The notes below the pieces were generated by a model, which made no database searches, was not told the DNA's origin, and worked only from the letters and a program-made list of their open reading frames with translations. The position numbers and the translations under genes were made by a program. Shown here one piece after another: positions 47,005 to 56,128 of a stretch of 64,000 nucleotides of DNA (its first letter is position 1; every line of letters begins with the position of its first letter). Where the stretch lies: positions 1 to 64,000 of the forward strand of contig JAUNUI010000017.1 of the NCBI GenBank assembly GCA_030538255.1, given 5' to 3'. Source of the DNA: Pelistega sp. (GTDB lineage Bacteria > Pseudomonadota > Gammaproteobacteria > Burkholderiales > Burkholderiaceae_B).

Positions 47005-47715
47005 TTACTGTAATGGAAAGGTTTGGGTGGTACCTGGAGCAACAGAGGAACTTGAGTTCGTATTCGTCGTATTCGTCGTGTTGCTTGTTGTGTTGCTTTG
47101 CGTGCTGCCACTATTATTCACTTGGCTTGCTGAAACAATATCAAAGGCCTTAACCACGCGGACAACGTCGCCGATTGTTGAAGCCACTTGCGCCGCATTA
47201 TTCCCTTCAGTTTGGGTCACTTGTCCCATCAGATAAACAACACCTTGTGATGTGGTGACGACAATGGAGCCAGAAGGAATATTCTTGGTGATCAATAGTT
47301 CAGATTTCACCTTCGAGGAAATCCATGTGTCTTTAGAGCGCACGCTGAACGGCGCGGGAGGCGCGATCATTAGCTCGTTCAATACCTCGTTAACATCAGC
47401 AATCCCACGGGTAATAGTGGTCGCTCTGTCCTTATCAGCTTGTGTGGCGACTTCGCCTGTGAGTAAGACGCGACGGTTAAATGAGGTGGCATTAATACGT
47501 GCATTCGAATCGGAAAATTGAGAGCCTAGCTCAGACTCTGCTTTAACCGAGATGGTTTTGTCGGTCAATTGCATACCACTGGTGCGACGGTCGGTGACAA
47601 CCAAGGCGGTGGTTGCTGCAACGCCCCCAACGAGTAAAGGAACGCAAGCAGATAAACCTAAACTGCCGACCAAAGCCAGGGCGATAACAGGACGAAAGTG
47701 AGGTTTTTTTATCAT
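47005..47715 (-). CDS. dolP: BON-domain outer-membrane lipoprotein DolP
   Basis: Lipoprotein with two BON domains that helps outer-membrane integrity. 236 residues. Lipobox LSAC (about 21-24), then a glycine/alanine stretch, BON1 (ISVKAESELG...NEVLNELMI) and BON2 (SKVKSELL...VRVVKAFDIV). The last 35 residues are an Asn/Thr/Ser tail (with TSNTTNTTNTN), unusual for DolP. It overlaps the preceding diaA gene by 4 bp, as in the yraN-diaA-dolP order of E. coli. Confidence 0.88.
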   Translation of the reverse strand: MIKKPHFRPVIALALVGSLGLSACVPLLVGGVAATTALVVTDRRTSGMQLTDKTISVKAESELGSQFSDSNARINATSFNRRVLLTGEVATQADKDRATTITRGIADVNEVLNELMIAPPAPFSVRSKDTWISSKVKSELLITKNIPSGSIVVTTSQGVVYLMGQVTQTEGNNAAQVASTIGDVVRVVKAFDIVSASQVNNSGSTQSNTTSNTTNTTNTNSSSSVAPGTTQTFPLQ

Positions 47716-48305
47716 GCAAGGTCTCCTAATAAAAAGGCATCAATACCATCGCAAAGGATGTGCAGTAATAGAATATGAATTTCTTGGATCCGCATGGTGC
47801 GGTCATGTGGCACGCATAGGTGAATGTCATTAGGGCCAAGGACTTGGTTGAATAAGCCGCCTTTCTTGCCACTTAGTGCAATCACACGGACATCGCGCTC
47901 GTGTGCTGCTTCAATCGCTTTAATCACATTGTTGGAGTTGCCACTGGTCGAAATGGCCACCAAAATATCTTCAGGTGCCGCAAGTGCTTGAACTTGGCGC
48001 TCAAAAACATGGTCAAAGCCATAGTCGTTACCGACGGCAGTCATAATTGAAGTGTCGGTGTTCAAAGCAATGCCCGCGAGGGGAATGCGTTCACGTTCAA
48101 AGCGCCCTACGAGTTCAGCAATAAAATGCTGGGCATCAGCAGCAGAGCCGCCATTGCCGCAGGCGAGAATTTTGCCACCTTGGCTCACGCACTCAACCAG
48201 AGCGTGAATTGCCTGCGTTAAAGCAGGCTCTAAGGTCTCGGCGCTTAGGCTGAGTGTCTCAGCGGCTTCATCAAAATGAAGCGATATGCGATTTGTAATG
48301 TCCAT
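47712..48305 (-). CDS. diaA: SIS-domain protein, DiaA/GmhA type
   Basis: 197 residues, one SIS domain with ILACGNGGSAADAQHFIAELVGRFERER, then VAISTSGNSNNVIKAIE and the C-terminal MRIQEIHILLLHILCDGID. The sequence pattern fits both phosphoheptose isomerase (GmhA) and the DnaA-binding DiaA. Synteny with yraN and dolP favours DiaA, which promotes timely replication initiation. Overlaps dolP by 4 bp. Confidence 0.8.
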   Translation of the reverse strand: MDITNRISLHFDEAAETLSLSAETLEPALTQAIHALVECVSQGGKILACGNGGSAADAQHFIAELVGRFERERIPLAGIALNTDTSIMTAVGNDYGFDHVFERQVQALAAPEDILVAISTSGNSNNVIKAIEAAHERDVRVIALSGKKGGLFNQVLGPNDIHLCVPHDRTMRIQEIHILLLHILCDGIDAFLLGDLA

Positions 48306-48410
48306 GCCGTTATATTAGCGTATCTTCTGTATAAAAGGCAGTGCTTTCAGGGGAAATGAGAGATATTTTTGCAAGTAAACGTAGGCTTTGAAACGAAGTG
48401 AAAATACTGA

Positions 48411-49037
48411 TTACTGCGTAATATGCTTGAGCCAAACCCATTCTGTGCCCTGTGCTTGGGAGACCATCGCATCAAAGCGGCAAAATGGGGTTTTGCCGTG
48501 GAAAAAGGCGGAGCTAAGTTGCGGTAAAAAATAGGCTGCCGTTCGACGTAAGCGCAGAAGTTTGTGGGCTGTAATACTGGCGCTTGCACCACCATATTCT
48601 TGTCGATGACGATGGCGAATTTCGACAAATACCAAGATTGAGCCATCTCGCATGACTGCATCTATTTCTCCAAGTGGGCAGGATAGATTGTGTGCTAAGA
48701 GTATTAAGCCTTGTGCTTGCAAGTAGGCAATGGCTTTTTTCTCATAAGTGTAGCCGATTGCTTGGCTTGGAGAAATTTTCTGCGCTACGGGCTTGTCTGT
48801 GTCCAGCGGGGAGGCAGGTTTCGTGGGGTTGAGATGCTCAGATTCGGAATCGTCATGCTTTGGGTTTGGTAGAGTAGGAGCACTTGTCGTGTGGCTGACA
48901 TGCTCAGGTTTCTCCGCTAAGCAAAGTTGCGGCCAGCTGCGCTTGTTAGCCGCTTTGCGAGGGCGGCGTTTCTTTTGTTGTTGATGGGCGATGTGAAAGC
49001 GGGGGTCCATATTAATCTTTGTAGGTAATGGCGACAA
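48411..49037 (-). CDS. yraN: YraN family (UPF0102) nuclease-like protein with N-terminal extension
   Basis: 208 residues; the family is normally about 120-130. The UPF0102 domain starts near residue 90 (AIGYTYEKKAIAYLQ) and includes GEIDAVMRDGSILVFVEIRHRH, with the Asp-Glu-x-Arg pattern of a PD-(D/E)XK-like fold, and ends CRFDAMVSQAQ...WVWLKHITQ. The first 85 residues are basic, then acidic and Pro/Ser-rich, probably disordered. Function uncertain. Divergent from rsmI as in many proteobacteria. Confidence 0.82.
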   Translation of the reverse strand: MSPLPTKINMDPRFHIAHQQQKKRRPRKAANKRSWPQLCLAEKPEHVSHTTSAPTLPNPKHDDSESEHLNPTKPASPLDTDKPVAQKISPSQAIGYTYEKKAIAYLQAQGLILLAHNLSCPLGEIDAVMRDGSILVFVEIRHRHRQEYGGASASITAHKLLRLRRTAAYFLPQLSSAFFHGKTPFCRFDAMVSQAQGTEWVWLKHITQ

Positions 49038-49114
49038 GGAATGTAAGGAGTTTGAGGGTAAGGCTCGGTAAGTCGTCCAGATGAAACTCAGTGTGTCTGT
49101 GGTGGCGAGGCATG

Positions 49115-49190
49115 CTAATGCACTGACAGCAAGAGAACTAATGCACTGGCGGGAATACTAATGCACTGGCGGAAATACTAATGCACTGAC
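49115..49190. repeat. Four copies of ctaatgcactg
   Basis: The 11-mer starts at 49115, 49138, 49158 and 49178 (spacing 23, 20 and 20), partly with a common ggcgg-aata flank. It lies between yraN and rsmI and is non-coding. Confidence 0.75.
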
Positions 49191-49299
49191 GCCAGGCATA
49201 CTCGCGAAGAGGCACTTTAAGCAAGCTGAACCTAGGTTTGTAAGACGCATCCTTGAGAATCAGCGATAATAAAGCTTGGTTTATTTTTTCATAGATTGC

Positions 49300-50232
49300 A
49301 TGATGGTGATAGAGGATAGACAAATTAATCTACTCTGGCAAAAGATCTTCAATGATCTGCCTTCTCAGTACTGGCCAAGCAGCACCTTGTATGTGGTAGC
49401 TACGCCGATCGGGAATCTGGCGGATATGAGTGCGCGAGCTTTATATTGCTTGCAGTTGGTTGATAGGATTGCCTGCGAGGATACGCGCTCCTCTAAAGCC
49501 TTATTAAATAGCTGGGGAATTGATACGCCCTTAATGGCTGCTCACCAACATAATGAGATGCAAGCGGCGCAACAGATTATTCAAGGTCTGGCTCAAGGGG
49601 AGCGGATTGCCTTGATTTCTGATGCAGGTGCGCCTGCGGTCAGTGATCCTGGCGGACGCCTTGTGCGTGAGGTGCGTGCGGCGGGTTATGAGGTGCGGCC
49701 ATTGCCTGGGCCGTCAGCAGTGATTACTGCCTTAATGGGGAGCGGGGTGACGAGTGATGAGAATCCGGCGTTTTGCTTTGCGGGGTTTGTGCCTTCTAAA
49801 TCGACGGCGCGTCAAAATTGGCTAAAGCAATGGGGCCAGCATGAGATGCCTATTGTGATGTTTGAGTCACCGCATCGATTGCTGAGTAGTATTGAGGATA
49901 TGCTGAGTGTATTTGGCGCAGAGCGTCAGCTCACCGTAGCGCGTGAATTAAGTAAGCGCTTTGAACAGATTGTTAGCCTACCACTCGGACAGGTGAGGGC
50001 ATGGCTAGAAGCGGATGAACACAGACAGAAGGGCGAATTTGTCTTGATTTTAGCAGCGAAACCAGAGGAAAGTAGGGATGCTGCAGAGCAGAGCTTGGAT
50101 AATTATTTATTCACTATGCTGCGGCTAATTTCGCTTAAAGACAGTGTAAAGCTAGCTGTGCAGTTTACCGGGCTGTCCCGCGATACCGTCTATGCACGCG
50201 CATTAGAAATTAAGCAAGCGCTTGAAGAATAA
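49300..50232 (+). CDS. rsmI: 16S rRNA (cytidine1402-2'-O)-methyltransferase
   Basis: Methylates C1402 in the decoding centre. About 310 residues from ATG 49300; a TTG at 49276 and a second ATG at 49303 are also in frame. Tetrapyrrole-methylase fold with TLYVVATPIGNLADMS, CEDTRSSKALL, SDAGAPAVSDPG, RPLPGPSAVITAL and FESPHRL. Divergent from yraN. Confidence 0.94.
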   Translation: MMVIEDRQINLLWQKIFNDLPSQYWPSSTLYVVATPIGNLADMSARALYCLQLVDRIACEDTRSSKALLNSWGIDTPLMAAHQHNEMQAAQQIIQGLAQGERIALISDAGAPAVSDPGGRLVREVRAAGYEVRPLPGPSAVITALMGSGVTSDENPAFCFAGFVPSKSTARQNWLKQWGQHEMPIVMFESPHRLLSSIEDMLSVFGAERQLTVARELSKRFEQIVSLPLGQVRAWLEADEHRQKGEFVLILAAKPEESRDAAEQSLDNYLFTMLRLISLKDSVKLAVQFTGLSRDTVYARALEIKQALEE

Positions 50233-50257
50233 AAAAGCGGCCAAGAATAAAAAAGCG
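50225..50257. repeat. Repeat of the rsmI 3' end
   Basis: aagaataaaaaagcg occurs at 50225-50239 (covering the rsmI stop) and 50243-50257 (period 18). Confidence 0.75.
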
Positions 50258-50288
50258 ATAAGGACTTGCTTACTCTTGTCCTTGTCGC
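50249..50288 (-). terminator. Intrinsic terminator for the minus-strand rlpA/rapZ side
   Basis: GCGATAAGGAC (50255-50265) pairs with GTCCTTGTCGC (50278-50288), one G-T pair. Read on the minus strand the stem is followed by six T (50254-50249). On the plus strand the tail is weaker but may also stop rsmI transcripts. Confidence 0.8.
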
Positions 50289-50460
50289 TGATTTCTTCTT
50301 GGCTTCTGACTCATCACCTTAAGGCTAGACTAAGATTAGGGCTTGTGCGCTCAGTGCTAAGTTAGCTCAGCTCTGTATGAGTAAAGCCCTTAAGCGCTAA
50401 GCTCTAATAATCTAAGCCTTAATAAGCTCATCCGTTAATGAGCTCAGCCTTAATGAGCCA

Positions 50461-51171
50461 TTACATGGTTGTCTTACGGGCTGGGCGTGCTTTCGTGTTC
50501 GATGTATTGCTCGAAATTAACTCAATTTTCACTTGGTCCGAGCCTTTCTGTACGATACCGAGTTGCTTGGCAGCGCCATAGGATAAGTCAATCACACGGT
50601 TGCCATGGAATGGACCACGGTCATTCACTCGCACGACTACGCTCTTGCCGGTCGATACGCGTGTAACACGAATCATACTGTTAAGCGGTAACTCTTTGTG
50701 AGCGGCGGTAAGCTCATGTTGATCGTAGCGTTCGCCATTCGCGGTGCGACGACCATGAAAGCCTGGGCCATACCATGAGGCTTGACCGGTTTGTGAAAAC
50801 TCGTTAATGCTGGCAAAAGGCACATAGCGCTTGCCACGGACAGTGTAGGCTTTACCACGACGACCATGGGTGCTATCGGCTTTAAGACCTGGCGCATTAT
50901 TCGGTTTTAATTCAGAGCTGCTCAGAGAGGTCACCTCAGGGGCTTTTTCCTCTTCGGGCTCTAAATTATATAATTCACCACGGAACGCATTGTCCATGGA
51001 AGATTCTGGGAAGATGCCGTTAACCGTGATGCGGAATTCGTTCTCTTCTTGTTTGACTGTAGATTGTGTAAGCGTATTACTAGAGTCAAGTTCGGTACCA
51101 TTATTCTGCGCAAGAGCGATAGAGCTCAAACTACTGGCAAGAACAAGGGCACTTAAGCTTAATTTTTTCAT
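50461..51171 (-). CDS. rlpA: RlpA-family septal/lytic transglycosylase-like protein
   Basis: 236 residues with a signal peptide (to IALAQ). Double-psi beta-barrel domain: FSQTGQASWYGPGFHGRRTANG, ELTAAHKELPLNSMIRVT, VVRVNDRGPFHGNRVIDLSYGAA. No SPOR domain follows, unlike E. coli RlpA, and no lipobox Cys is visible. It therefore may be a soluble periplasmic enzyme on denuded glycan. The N-terminal 100 residues are low in conservation. Confidence 0.86.
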   Translation of the reverse strand: MKKLSLSALVLASSLSSIALAQNNGTELDSSNTLTQSTVKQEENEFRITVNGIFPESSMDNAFRGELYNLEPEEEKAPEVTSLSSSELKPNNAPGLKADSTHGRRGKAYTVRGKRYVPFASINEFSQTGQASWYGPGFHGRRTANGERYDQHELTAAHKELPLNSMIRVTRVSTGKSVVVRVNDRGPFHGNRVIDLSYGAAKQLGIVQKGSDQVKIELISSNTSNTKARPARKTTM

Positions 51172-51180
51172 AAGGGCCTG

Positions 51181-52236
51181 CTATAAATGTGCTTGGGCAC
51201 GGTGTCTTACACGTAGTGGACGGTGTGAGCGAAAGCGCTTCGCCAGCTCTTCAACAACATACACAGAGCGATGTTGCCCGCCAGTACAGCCTATTGCGAC
51301 TGTGAGATAACTACGCGTATCCTGCATATATCGGGGCAACCACTTGGCAATATAGGCAGAAATATCGTTAATTAATTCATGAACGCTGTCAAACTCTGAC
51401 AGCCATTGTGCTACTGCTTCATCGCGTCCTGTGAGTGGACGTAACTCAGCATCGTAATGAGGATTAGGAAGACATCTTACATCAAAAACGAGGTCGGCGC
51501 TACTTGGGACCCCTTTTTTAAATGCAAAGGATTCAAAAGTCAAGAGGGTTTCACCTGGCTCAACTGCACTTAAATCCTTTACCCATGCGCGTAACTGGCT
51601 AGGTGTAAGGTCTGAGGTATCAATCACATGTTCAGTGTCGCGTATTGGCGACAAAATCTCTCTTTCGTACTGAATGCACTCTTCTAAAGAGGGGTAATAA
51701 CCCTTTTCTTGCTCAATTCTTTGGGTTAAGGGATGGCTACGACGTGATTCAGAGTAGCGGTGCAGGAGAGTTTCATTATTAGACTCTAAGAAAATGACTT
51801 GGATTTTCATGCCCATTGCACGTAAACCACTGATAATGCTGGGTAAGTTCTCTAGACCACCTGGGGCGCGCGCATCAATTGCTAAGGCGATGCGAGATAA
51901 TCCCTCTTCGCGAGCGCTGGCAACATAGTCATGAATCAGCGCTACCGGTAAATTATCAACACAGTTATAGTTCAGGTCTTCAAGTTGGCGTAGCGCCACC
52001 GATTTACCAGAGCCTGAAATGCCAGTGATTAATATCACAGAGAGGTCATCAATGCTGTGTGTGGCTATTTGATCATCGGCTAATAGAATTTGCAGTGCTT
52101 GCGTGGCTGCACTATGGGCCGCCTCTTGATTGTCAAAGCCTGGGCTGGAATCTGTTTGGCAGAGATCATCATCTGAGTAAATCGACCATTGCCATAATCC
52201 TGTGGCATTCTGATAAGTACTGATGTGATAAGACAT
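51181..52236 (-). CDS. rapZ: RNase adapter RapZ with an extra N-terminal domain
   Basis: RapZ homologues bind nucleotides (Walker A GISGSGKS at about 72-79) and, in E. coli, guide RNase E to the sRNA GlmZ. The core is typical: LEDLNYNCVDNLPVALIHDYV, DARAPGGLENLPSII, VFDVRCLPNPHYDAELRPLTG, VAIGCTGGQHRSVYV. 351 residues against about 285 because of a 65-residue N-terminal segment (TGLWQWSIYSDDDLC) resembling a DUF1508-like fold. The ATG at 52236 has an AAAGGAT site. GlmZ itself is not evident here. Gene order fits hprK-rapZ. Confidence 0.88.
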   Translation of the reverse strand: MSYHISTYQNATGLWQWSIYSDDDLCQTDSSPGFDNQEAAHSAATQALQILLADDQIATHSIDDLSVILITGISGSGKSVALRQLEDLNYNCVDNLPVALIHDYVASAREEGLSRIALAIDARAPGGLENLPSIISGLRAMGMKIQVIFLESNNETLLHRYSESRRSHPLTQRIEQEKGYYPSLEECIQYEREILSPIRDTEHVIDTSDLTPSQLRAWVKDLSAVEPGETLLTFESFAFKKGVPSSADLVFDVRCLPNPHYDAELRPLTGRDEAVAQWLSEFDSVHELINDISAYIAKWLPRYMQDTRSYLTVAIGCTGGQHRSVYVVEELAKRFRSHRPLRVRHRAQAHL

Positions 52237-52475
52237 GCTGAGATCCTTTGCGTAGGGGTGAAATTTAACGAGACACCTTAATAAGCATACAGGATGTTTG
52301 CTATACCTGTCAGCTTATCATGGCTTCTCATCGTGCGATACGCTAAGGTTTGGCTAAGGTAGCTTATAAGCTTATAAGCAGATGTAGTGATGATTTCGAT
52401 CGCTACATCGCCTTTATCAAAGTTCGCCGTAAAACTCCGTCCTGTTGTGACAGTTTCTTTAGAGTGCTGAGGACA

Positions 52476-53402
52476 TCAAAGGCTACTGTTTTCCAAAATT
52501 GCTTGCGCTTGACGCTCCATAAACTCGCCCAGAGTATCGATTCCGCGTAGTTTAAGGATAGTATTGCGCACAGCTGCCTCAACGAGAACGGCCAAGTTAC
52601 GACCTGCGGCCACTTGTAACATGACGCGCCGAATTGGCATGCCCAGTAAGTCTTGGGTCTGATCTTGGATGGGTAGACGCTCAAACTTATCGTTATTCGC
52701 ACGCACGAGATGCACAATTAATTTTAGACTCATTTTGCGACGAACTGATGTCTCGCCGAAAATTGTGCGAATATCTAACAGTCCTAGACCACGTACTTCG
52801 AGTAGGTTGCGCAAGAGGTCTGGGCACTGGCCTTCGATGAAGTTCGGCGCTGTGCGTGAAAATTCCACCGCATCATCAGCCACTAAGCCGTGCCCGCGCG
52901 AAATTAATTCAAGTGCTAGTTCGCTCTTGCCCAAGCCAGACTCACCCGTAATCAGTACGCCAAGACCCAGTACGTCTAGAAATACACCATGGACGATAGT
53001 TTTAGGGGCAAAACGACGTGCCAGATAGACACGCAAAATATCAATCAGTTGGGCAGCATCCTCGTTACAAGATAGCAGAGGGATTTTGCTGCGCTGGCAA
53101 AAGCTAATTAAATCAGTCGGTGTATCCAGGTTCTCGGCGATAATTATCGCGGGAACGCCTCCTTCAGCAAGCTCAATTAAAGAACGATCGCGTTGAGGGG
53201 AGCTTAGGCGATTAAAGAAGATCACTTCTTCCTTGCCGAAGACTTGAATACGCGCAGGGTGAATAAGATTTAAATGCCCGATAAGGTCAGCGGCTGCTGT
53301 GTTGGATTCAGGCAATAGGCGCTCTGATGCCGCTTGACCAGCCACCCAAGTGAAATTTAACGATTCAGTATTATCATCAATGAGTTCTTGGATAGACAGC
53401 AT
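52476..53402 (-). CDS. hprK: HPr kinase/phosphorylase
   Basis: Phosphorylates and dephosphorylates Ser46 of HPr in the nitrogen-type or incomplete PTS of betaproteobacteria. About 308 residues from ATG 53402; an ATG two codons upstream is also possible. The N-terminal HprK domain runs to about 125. The C-terminal kinase domain has Walker A GESGLGKSELALELI (about 153-167), then GHGLVADDAVEF, EVRGLGLLDIRTIFG and RRVMLQVAAGRNLAVLVEAAVRN. 10 bp after ptsN. Confidence 0.95.
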   Translation of the reverse strand: MLSIQELIDDNTESLNFTWVAGQAASERLLPESNTAAADLIGHLNLIHPARIQVFGKEEVIFFNRLSSPQRDRSLIELAEGGVPAIIIAENLDTPTDLISFCQRSKIPLLSCNEDAAQLIDILRVYLARRFAPKTIVHGVFLDVLGLGVLITGESGLGKSELALELISRGHGLVADDAVEFSRTAPNFIEGQCPDLLRNLLEVRGLGLLDIRTIFGETSVRRKMSLKLIVHLVRANNDKFERLPIQDQTQDLLGMPIRRVMLQVAAGRNLAVLVEAAVRNTILKLRGIDTLGEFMERQAQAILENSSL

Positions 53403-53412
53403 AACCATATCT

Positions 53413-53859
53413 TTAGCTACTTAGCAAATTATAAATATGCTGTGGATCGTCAGACGTTAACAGTTGATGTCGGACCGACTCATCGGATAGTTTCTGAGCG
53501 ATTTGTGCTAACAAGTCTAAGTGTTGTTGCGTGGCGCTTTCAGGGACTAGGAGAATCACGAGAAGTTGTACGTTCTGACCATCAGGCGCATCAAATGGGA
53601 TCGCATTACTTAAACGGATAAAAGCGGCATATGCCTTATCAAGCTTAGGAATGCGGCCGTGCGGAATGGCCACGCCGTGACCTAAGGCGGTTGAGCCTAA
53701 ACGCTCGCGCGAAAATAAACCGTCAAAAACAGTGGAACGAGCAATCCCCTTATTGTTCTCAAACAATAATGCTGCTTGCTCAAACGCACGCTTCTTGCTC
53801 GTCGCGTTAATGTCCAAGAGAATATTCTCTGGAGATAAAATAGATGATAGTTGGTTCAT
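53413..53859 (-). CDS. ptsN: PTS IIA-Ntr protein
   Basis: 148-residue phosphocarrier of the nitrogen PTS. The phosphorylated His is H67 in GHGVAIPHGRI. The domain includes LLFENNKGIARSTVFDGLFSRERLGST and LAQIAQKLSD. The partners PtsO/PtsP are not in the window. In other bacteria it tunes sigma-54 dependent and potassium functions; rpoN is missing from its usual place here. Confidence 0.94.
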   Translation of the reverse strand: MNQLSSILSPENILLDINATSKKRAFEQAALLFENNKGIARSTVFDGLFSRERLGSTALGHGVAIPHGRIPKLDKAYAAFIRLSNAIPFDAPDGQNVQLLVILLVPESATQQHLDLLAQIAQKLSDESVRHQLLTSDDPQHIYNLLSS

Positions 53860-53960
53860 GCAGTAATTATATGATTATTTTTAGAAATTGTTATCTTTTT
53901 TACACAATTTGATGTAATAGCATGCCCAGTGTGTGGTAAAAATATGGCACTGCAACATTT

Positions 53961-53988
53961 AAAAACCCGACAACAAGGTCGGGTTTTT
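53961..53988 (-). terminator. Intrinsic terminator between hpf and ptsN
   Basis: AAAAACCCGAC (53961-53971) pairs with GTCGGGTTTTT (53978-53988), 6-nt loop. Symmetric, so it can act on either strand; on the minus strand it closes the hpf transcript. Confidence 0.85.
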
Positions 53989-54010
53989 AGCATTCACTCT
54001 GGGAAAATGC

Positions 54011-54337
54011 TTATTCGCTCATATTGAGCTCTCGCGCTGAAGTGGTTTTACCAAACCCTTGTTGTTTTTCTTTGTGTTTGAGTACCAGACGGTCAGCTTT
54101 ATCCGTTAACAGGTCAATCGCCGCATATAGGTTCTCTTCTTGAGCCTCGCAGTGGATGTCTTTCCCTGGAACACGCAGGGTAACTTCTGCTTTATGCTTG
54201 AGTGGTTCTAGCGATAAGATCACACTTGCGTCGATAACATTATCAATATGGCGTAAGACACGAGCAAACTTACTGACGACATATTCACGAATGGCAGGTG
54301 TAATTTCTAAATGGTGACCTGAAATGTTTAAATTCAT
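54011..54337 (-). CDS. hpf: Ribosome hibernation promoting factor (short form)
   Basis: 108 residues, HPF/YfiA type without the C-terminal dimerisation domain of long HPF. Motif ITPAIREYVVSKFARVLRHID and HKAEVTLRVPGKDIHCEAQEENLYAAIDLLTDKADRLVLKHKEK are characteristic (shortened). Binds 70S/100S ribosomes in stationary phase. Sits after lptB with a 380-bp gap where rpoN is expected. Confidence 0.93.
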   Translation of the reverse strand: MNLNISGHHLEITPAIREYVVSKFARVLRHIDNVIDASVILSLEPLKHKAEVTLRVPGKDIHCEAQEENLYAAIDLLTDKADRLVLKHKEKQQGFGKTTSARELNMSE

Positions 54338-54367
54338 ATTGTGCTCCTAAAATTGTGAACTGCTAAA

Positions 54368-54405
54368 TACGCATATACTTAGTTAGTACGCATATACTTA
54401 GTTAG
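54368..54405. repeat. Perfect 19-bp tandem repeat upstream of hpf
   Basis: tacgcatatacttagttag occupies 54368-54386 and 54387-54405 with no difference. Intergenic. Confidence 0.85.
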
Positions 54406-54508
54406 GCGAAATTGTATGTGTCGATGACCTCCTAGCATGAGTTTGCAAACTGTTTTATCCAGTTTATACCGATTATTTTTTTTAGCAAGTGGTATTTGCC
54501 ATCAAACT

Positions 54509-54708
54509 GTCACAAAGTTATATTAGATAAATACAGCCTCCAGCTGAGCGTTGTCCTAACATTGATCAGTCACAAAATTATATTAGGTAAATACAGCTTC
54601 CAGCATTGAGCGAGGCACTGATGGTGAGTGCTCATTAAGGCTTCTTACGTTTTCATCGCCTTGTTCGGCGATGATTGAGCGAGGCACTCATGATGAGTAC
54701 TCATTAAG
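54509..54708. repeat. Two paired direct repeats in the lptB-hpf gap
   Basis: A 36-nt unit is present at 54509-54544 and 54569-54604 (three mismatches, offset 60). Another 35-nt unit (attgagcgaggcact...) is at 54605-54639 and 54674-54708 (offset 69). A CATCGCC/GGCGATG hairpin (54654-54673) lies between the second pair. No gene is seen in the 381-bp gap. Confidence 0.8.
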
Positions 54709-54718
54709 ACCTTAAGAC

Positions 54719-55510
54719 TTACATCTTGAAGTGTTCACCCAAGTACACTTTACGTACATCAGGGTTCTGCACAATTTCGGCTGGCGCACCGTTGGTCAAG
54801 ACCTTGCCTTCGCTAATAATATAGGCGCGGTCACAAATCCCAAGGGTCTCTCGGACATTATGGTCGGTGATTAACACACCAATATTGCGATTTTTTAAAA
54901 AGCGAATAATACGTTGAATTTCAATCACTGCAATCGGGTCCACACCAGCGAACGGCTCGTCTAGTAAAATAAAGCGTGGGTGGGTCGCAAGGGCACGCGC
55001 AATTTCTACCCGACGGCGCTCACCGCCTGAAAGCGACAAGGCTTGATTGGTGCGAATATGCGTGATTTGCAGCTCATTCAGCAAATTATTAAGATTTTCG
55101 TCGACTTGGTGTTTATTCAGGCGTTTACCTGTGGCTGGATCTTCTTGTAATTCTAAGACGGCACGAATATTTTGCTCGACCGATAGGCGGCGAAATACGG
55201 AAGCATCTTGTGGTAAATAAGACAGACCAATACGAGCACGCCGATGGATAGGCAGTGCAGTGATATTGGTCGAATCAATTTCAATCCGCCCAGAGTCAGC
55301 GGGAATTAAGCCCACAATCATATAGAAGCTCGTGGTTTTACCGGCGCCGTTAGGGCCTAGCAAGCCGACGACTTCGCCGCTACTAACCTCTAGACTGACG
55401 TCATGAACAACAGTACGCTTACCATAGGTCTTACGTAAGCCGATAGCACTAAGGCGGCCTTTTGGGGCGCCTAATTGACTATTATGAAGTGAACTGGATG
55501 AATCTGGCAT
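54719..55510 (-). CDS. lptB: LPS export ABC transporter ATPase LptB
   Basis: Energises extraction of lipopolysaccharide from the inner membrane by LptB2FGC. 263 residues. Walker [15 protein letters not shown], signature [16 protein letters not shown], Walker [13 protein letters not shown] and H-loop [10 protein letters not shown]. The order lptC-lptA-lptB is conserved. 6 bp after lptA. Confidence 0.96.
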   Translation of the reverse strand: MPDSSSSLHNSQLGAPKGRLSAIGLRKTYGKRTVVHDVSLEVSSGEVVGLLGPNGAGKTTSFYMIVGLIPADSGRIEIDSTNITALPIHRRARIGLSYLPQDASVFRRLSVEQNIRAVLELQEDPATGKRLNKHQVDENLNNLLNELQITHIRTNQALSLSGGERRRVEIARALATHPRFILLDEPFAGVDPIAVIEIQRIIRFLKNRNIGVLITDHNVRETLGICDRAYIISEGKVLTNGAPAEIVQNPDVRKVYLGEHFKM

Positions 55511-55516
55511 AGGAAT

Positions 55517-56128
55517 TTAGTTCGGTTTAATCTGGCTAGGCATAGGCTTGCCACCATATTGTTTGCGACACGCTTCAACTGCGGCATCCGCTTTGCTGCG
55601 TGGTTGCACGACTGATCGCACTCGACCATTGTCAGGTGCCGTCGGACCACCAACAGCGTGGTAGGTGCTGGCTCTGCTATTGTAGATCACGGTTTCTCCG
55701 CGCACCGTATCGACCGCTTTGCCGCAGACCATACGCGTCACAATCGCATGGCCAATTAAATGCATTACTTCGTCCTTGCCATTATACGTGGCATGGTCAC
55801 CCTCAGCGTGCACGACCTCATAGTTTTCAGGACGCTCTTCAATAATGACGACTTTCTTTTTGGAGTTCATAATGGCCTTGCCGTGTTGAAAGCCATTCGC
55901 ATCTTCGTTTAAGTGTAATTCATCCGCTGTTAGGCGGAGTAGGCCGCGAGTTAAAATCACATTACCCTTAAAGATACTGAGTTTTTTGATGTCATCATGG
56001 CTTAGAGAATCCGATAATACCGTTGTTTCGGGCTCTTCTTGGGCGGCTTTAGCCTGGGCCAAGGCCTGACTTTGAGTAAAAAGCAAACTCAGGGTACCAA
56101 GTAATATAGGCAGAATTCGTTGTCTCAC
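55517..56128 (-). CDS. lptA: LPS periplasmic bridge protein LptA
   Basis: OstA-like protein of 203 residues with a signal peptide ending near QALA. Forms the beta-jellyroll bridge carrying LPS from LptC to LptD. Family patterns seen: SIFKGNVILTRGLLRLTADEL, and HLIGHAIVTRMVCGKAVDTVRGETVIYNSRAS. The start overlaps lptC by 4 bp. Confidence 0.93.
   Translation of the reverse strand: MRQRILPILLGTLSLLFTQSQALAQAKAAQEEPETTVLSDSLSHDDIKKLSIFKGNVILTRGLLRLTADELHLNEDANGFQHGKAIMNSKKKVVIIEERPENYEVVHAEGDHATYNGKDEVMHLIGHAIVTRMVCGKAVDTVRGETVIYNSRASTYHAVGGPTAPDNGRVRSVVQPRSKADAAVEACRKQYGGKPMPSQIKPN

Noticed and set aside
54654..54673. CATCGCC/GGCGATG hairpin as a terminator of lptB
   Set aside because: No T tract follows on either strand.
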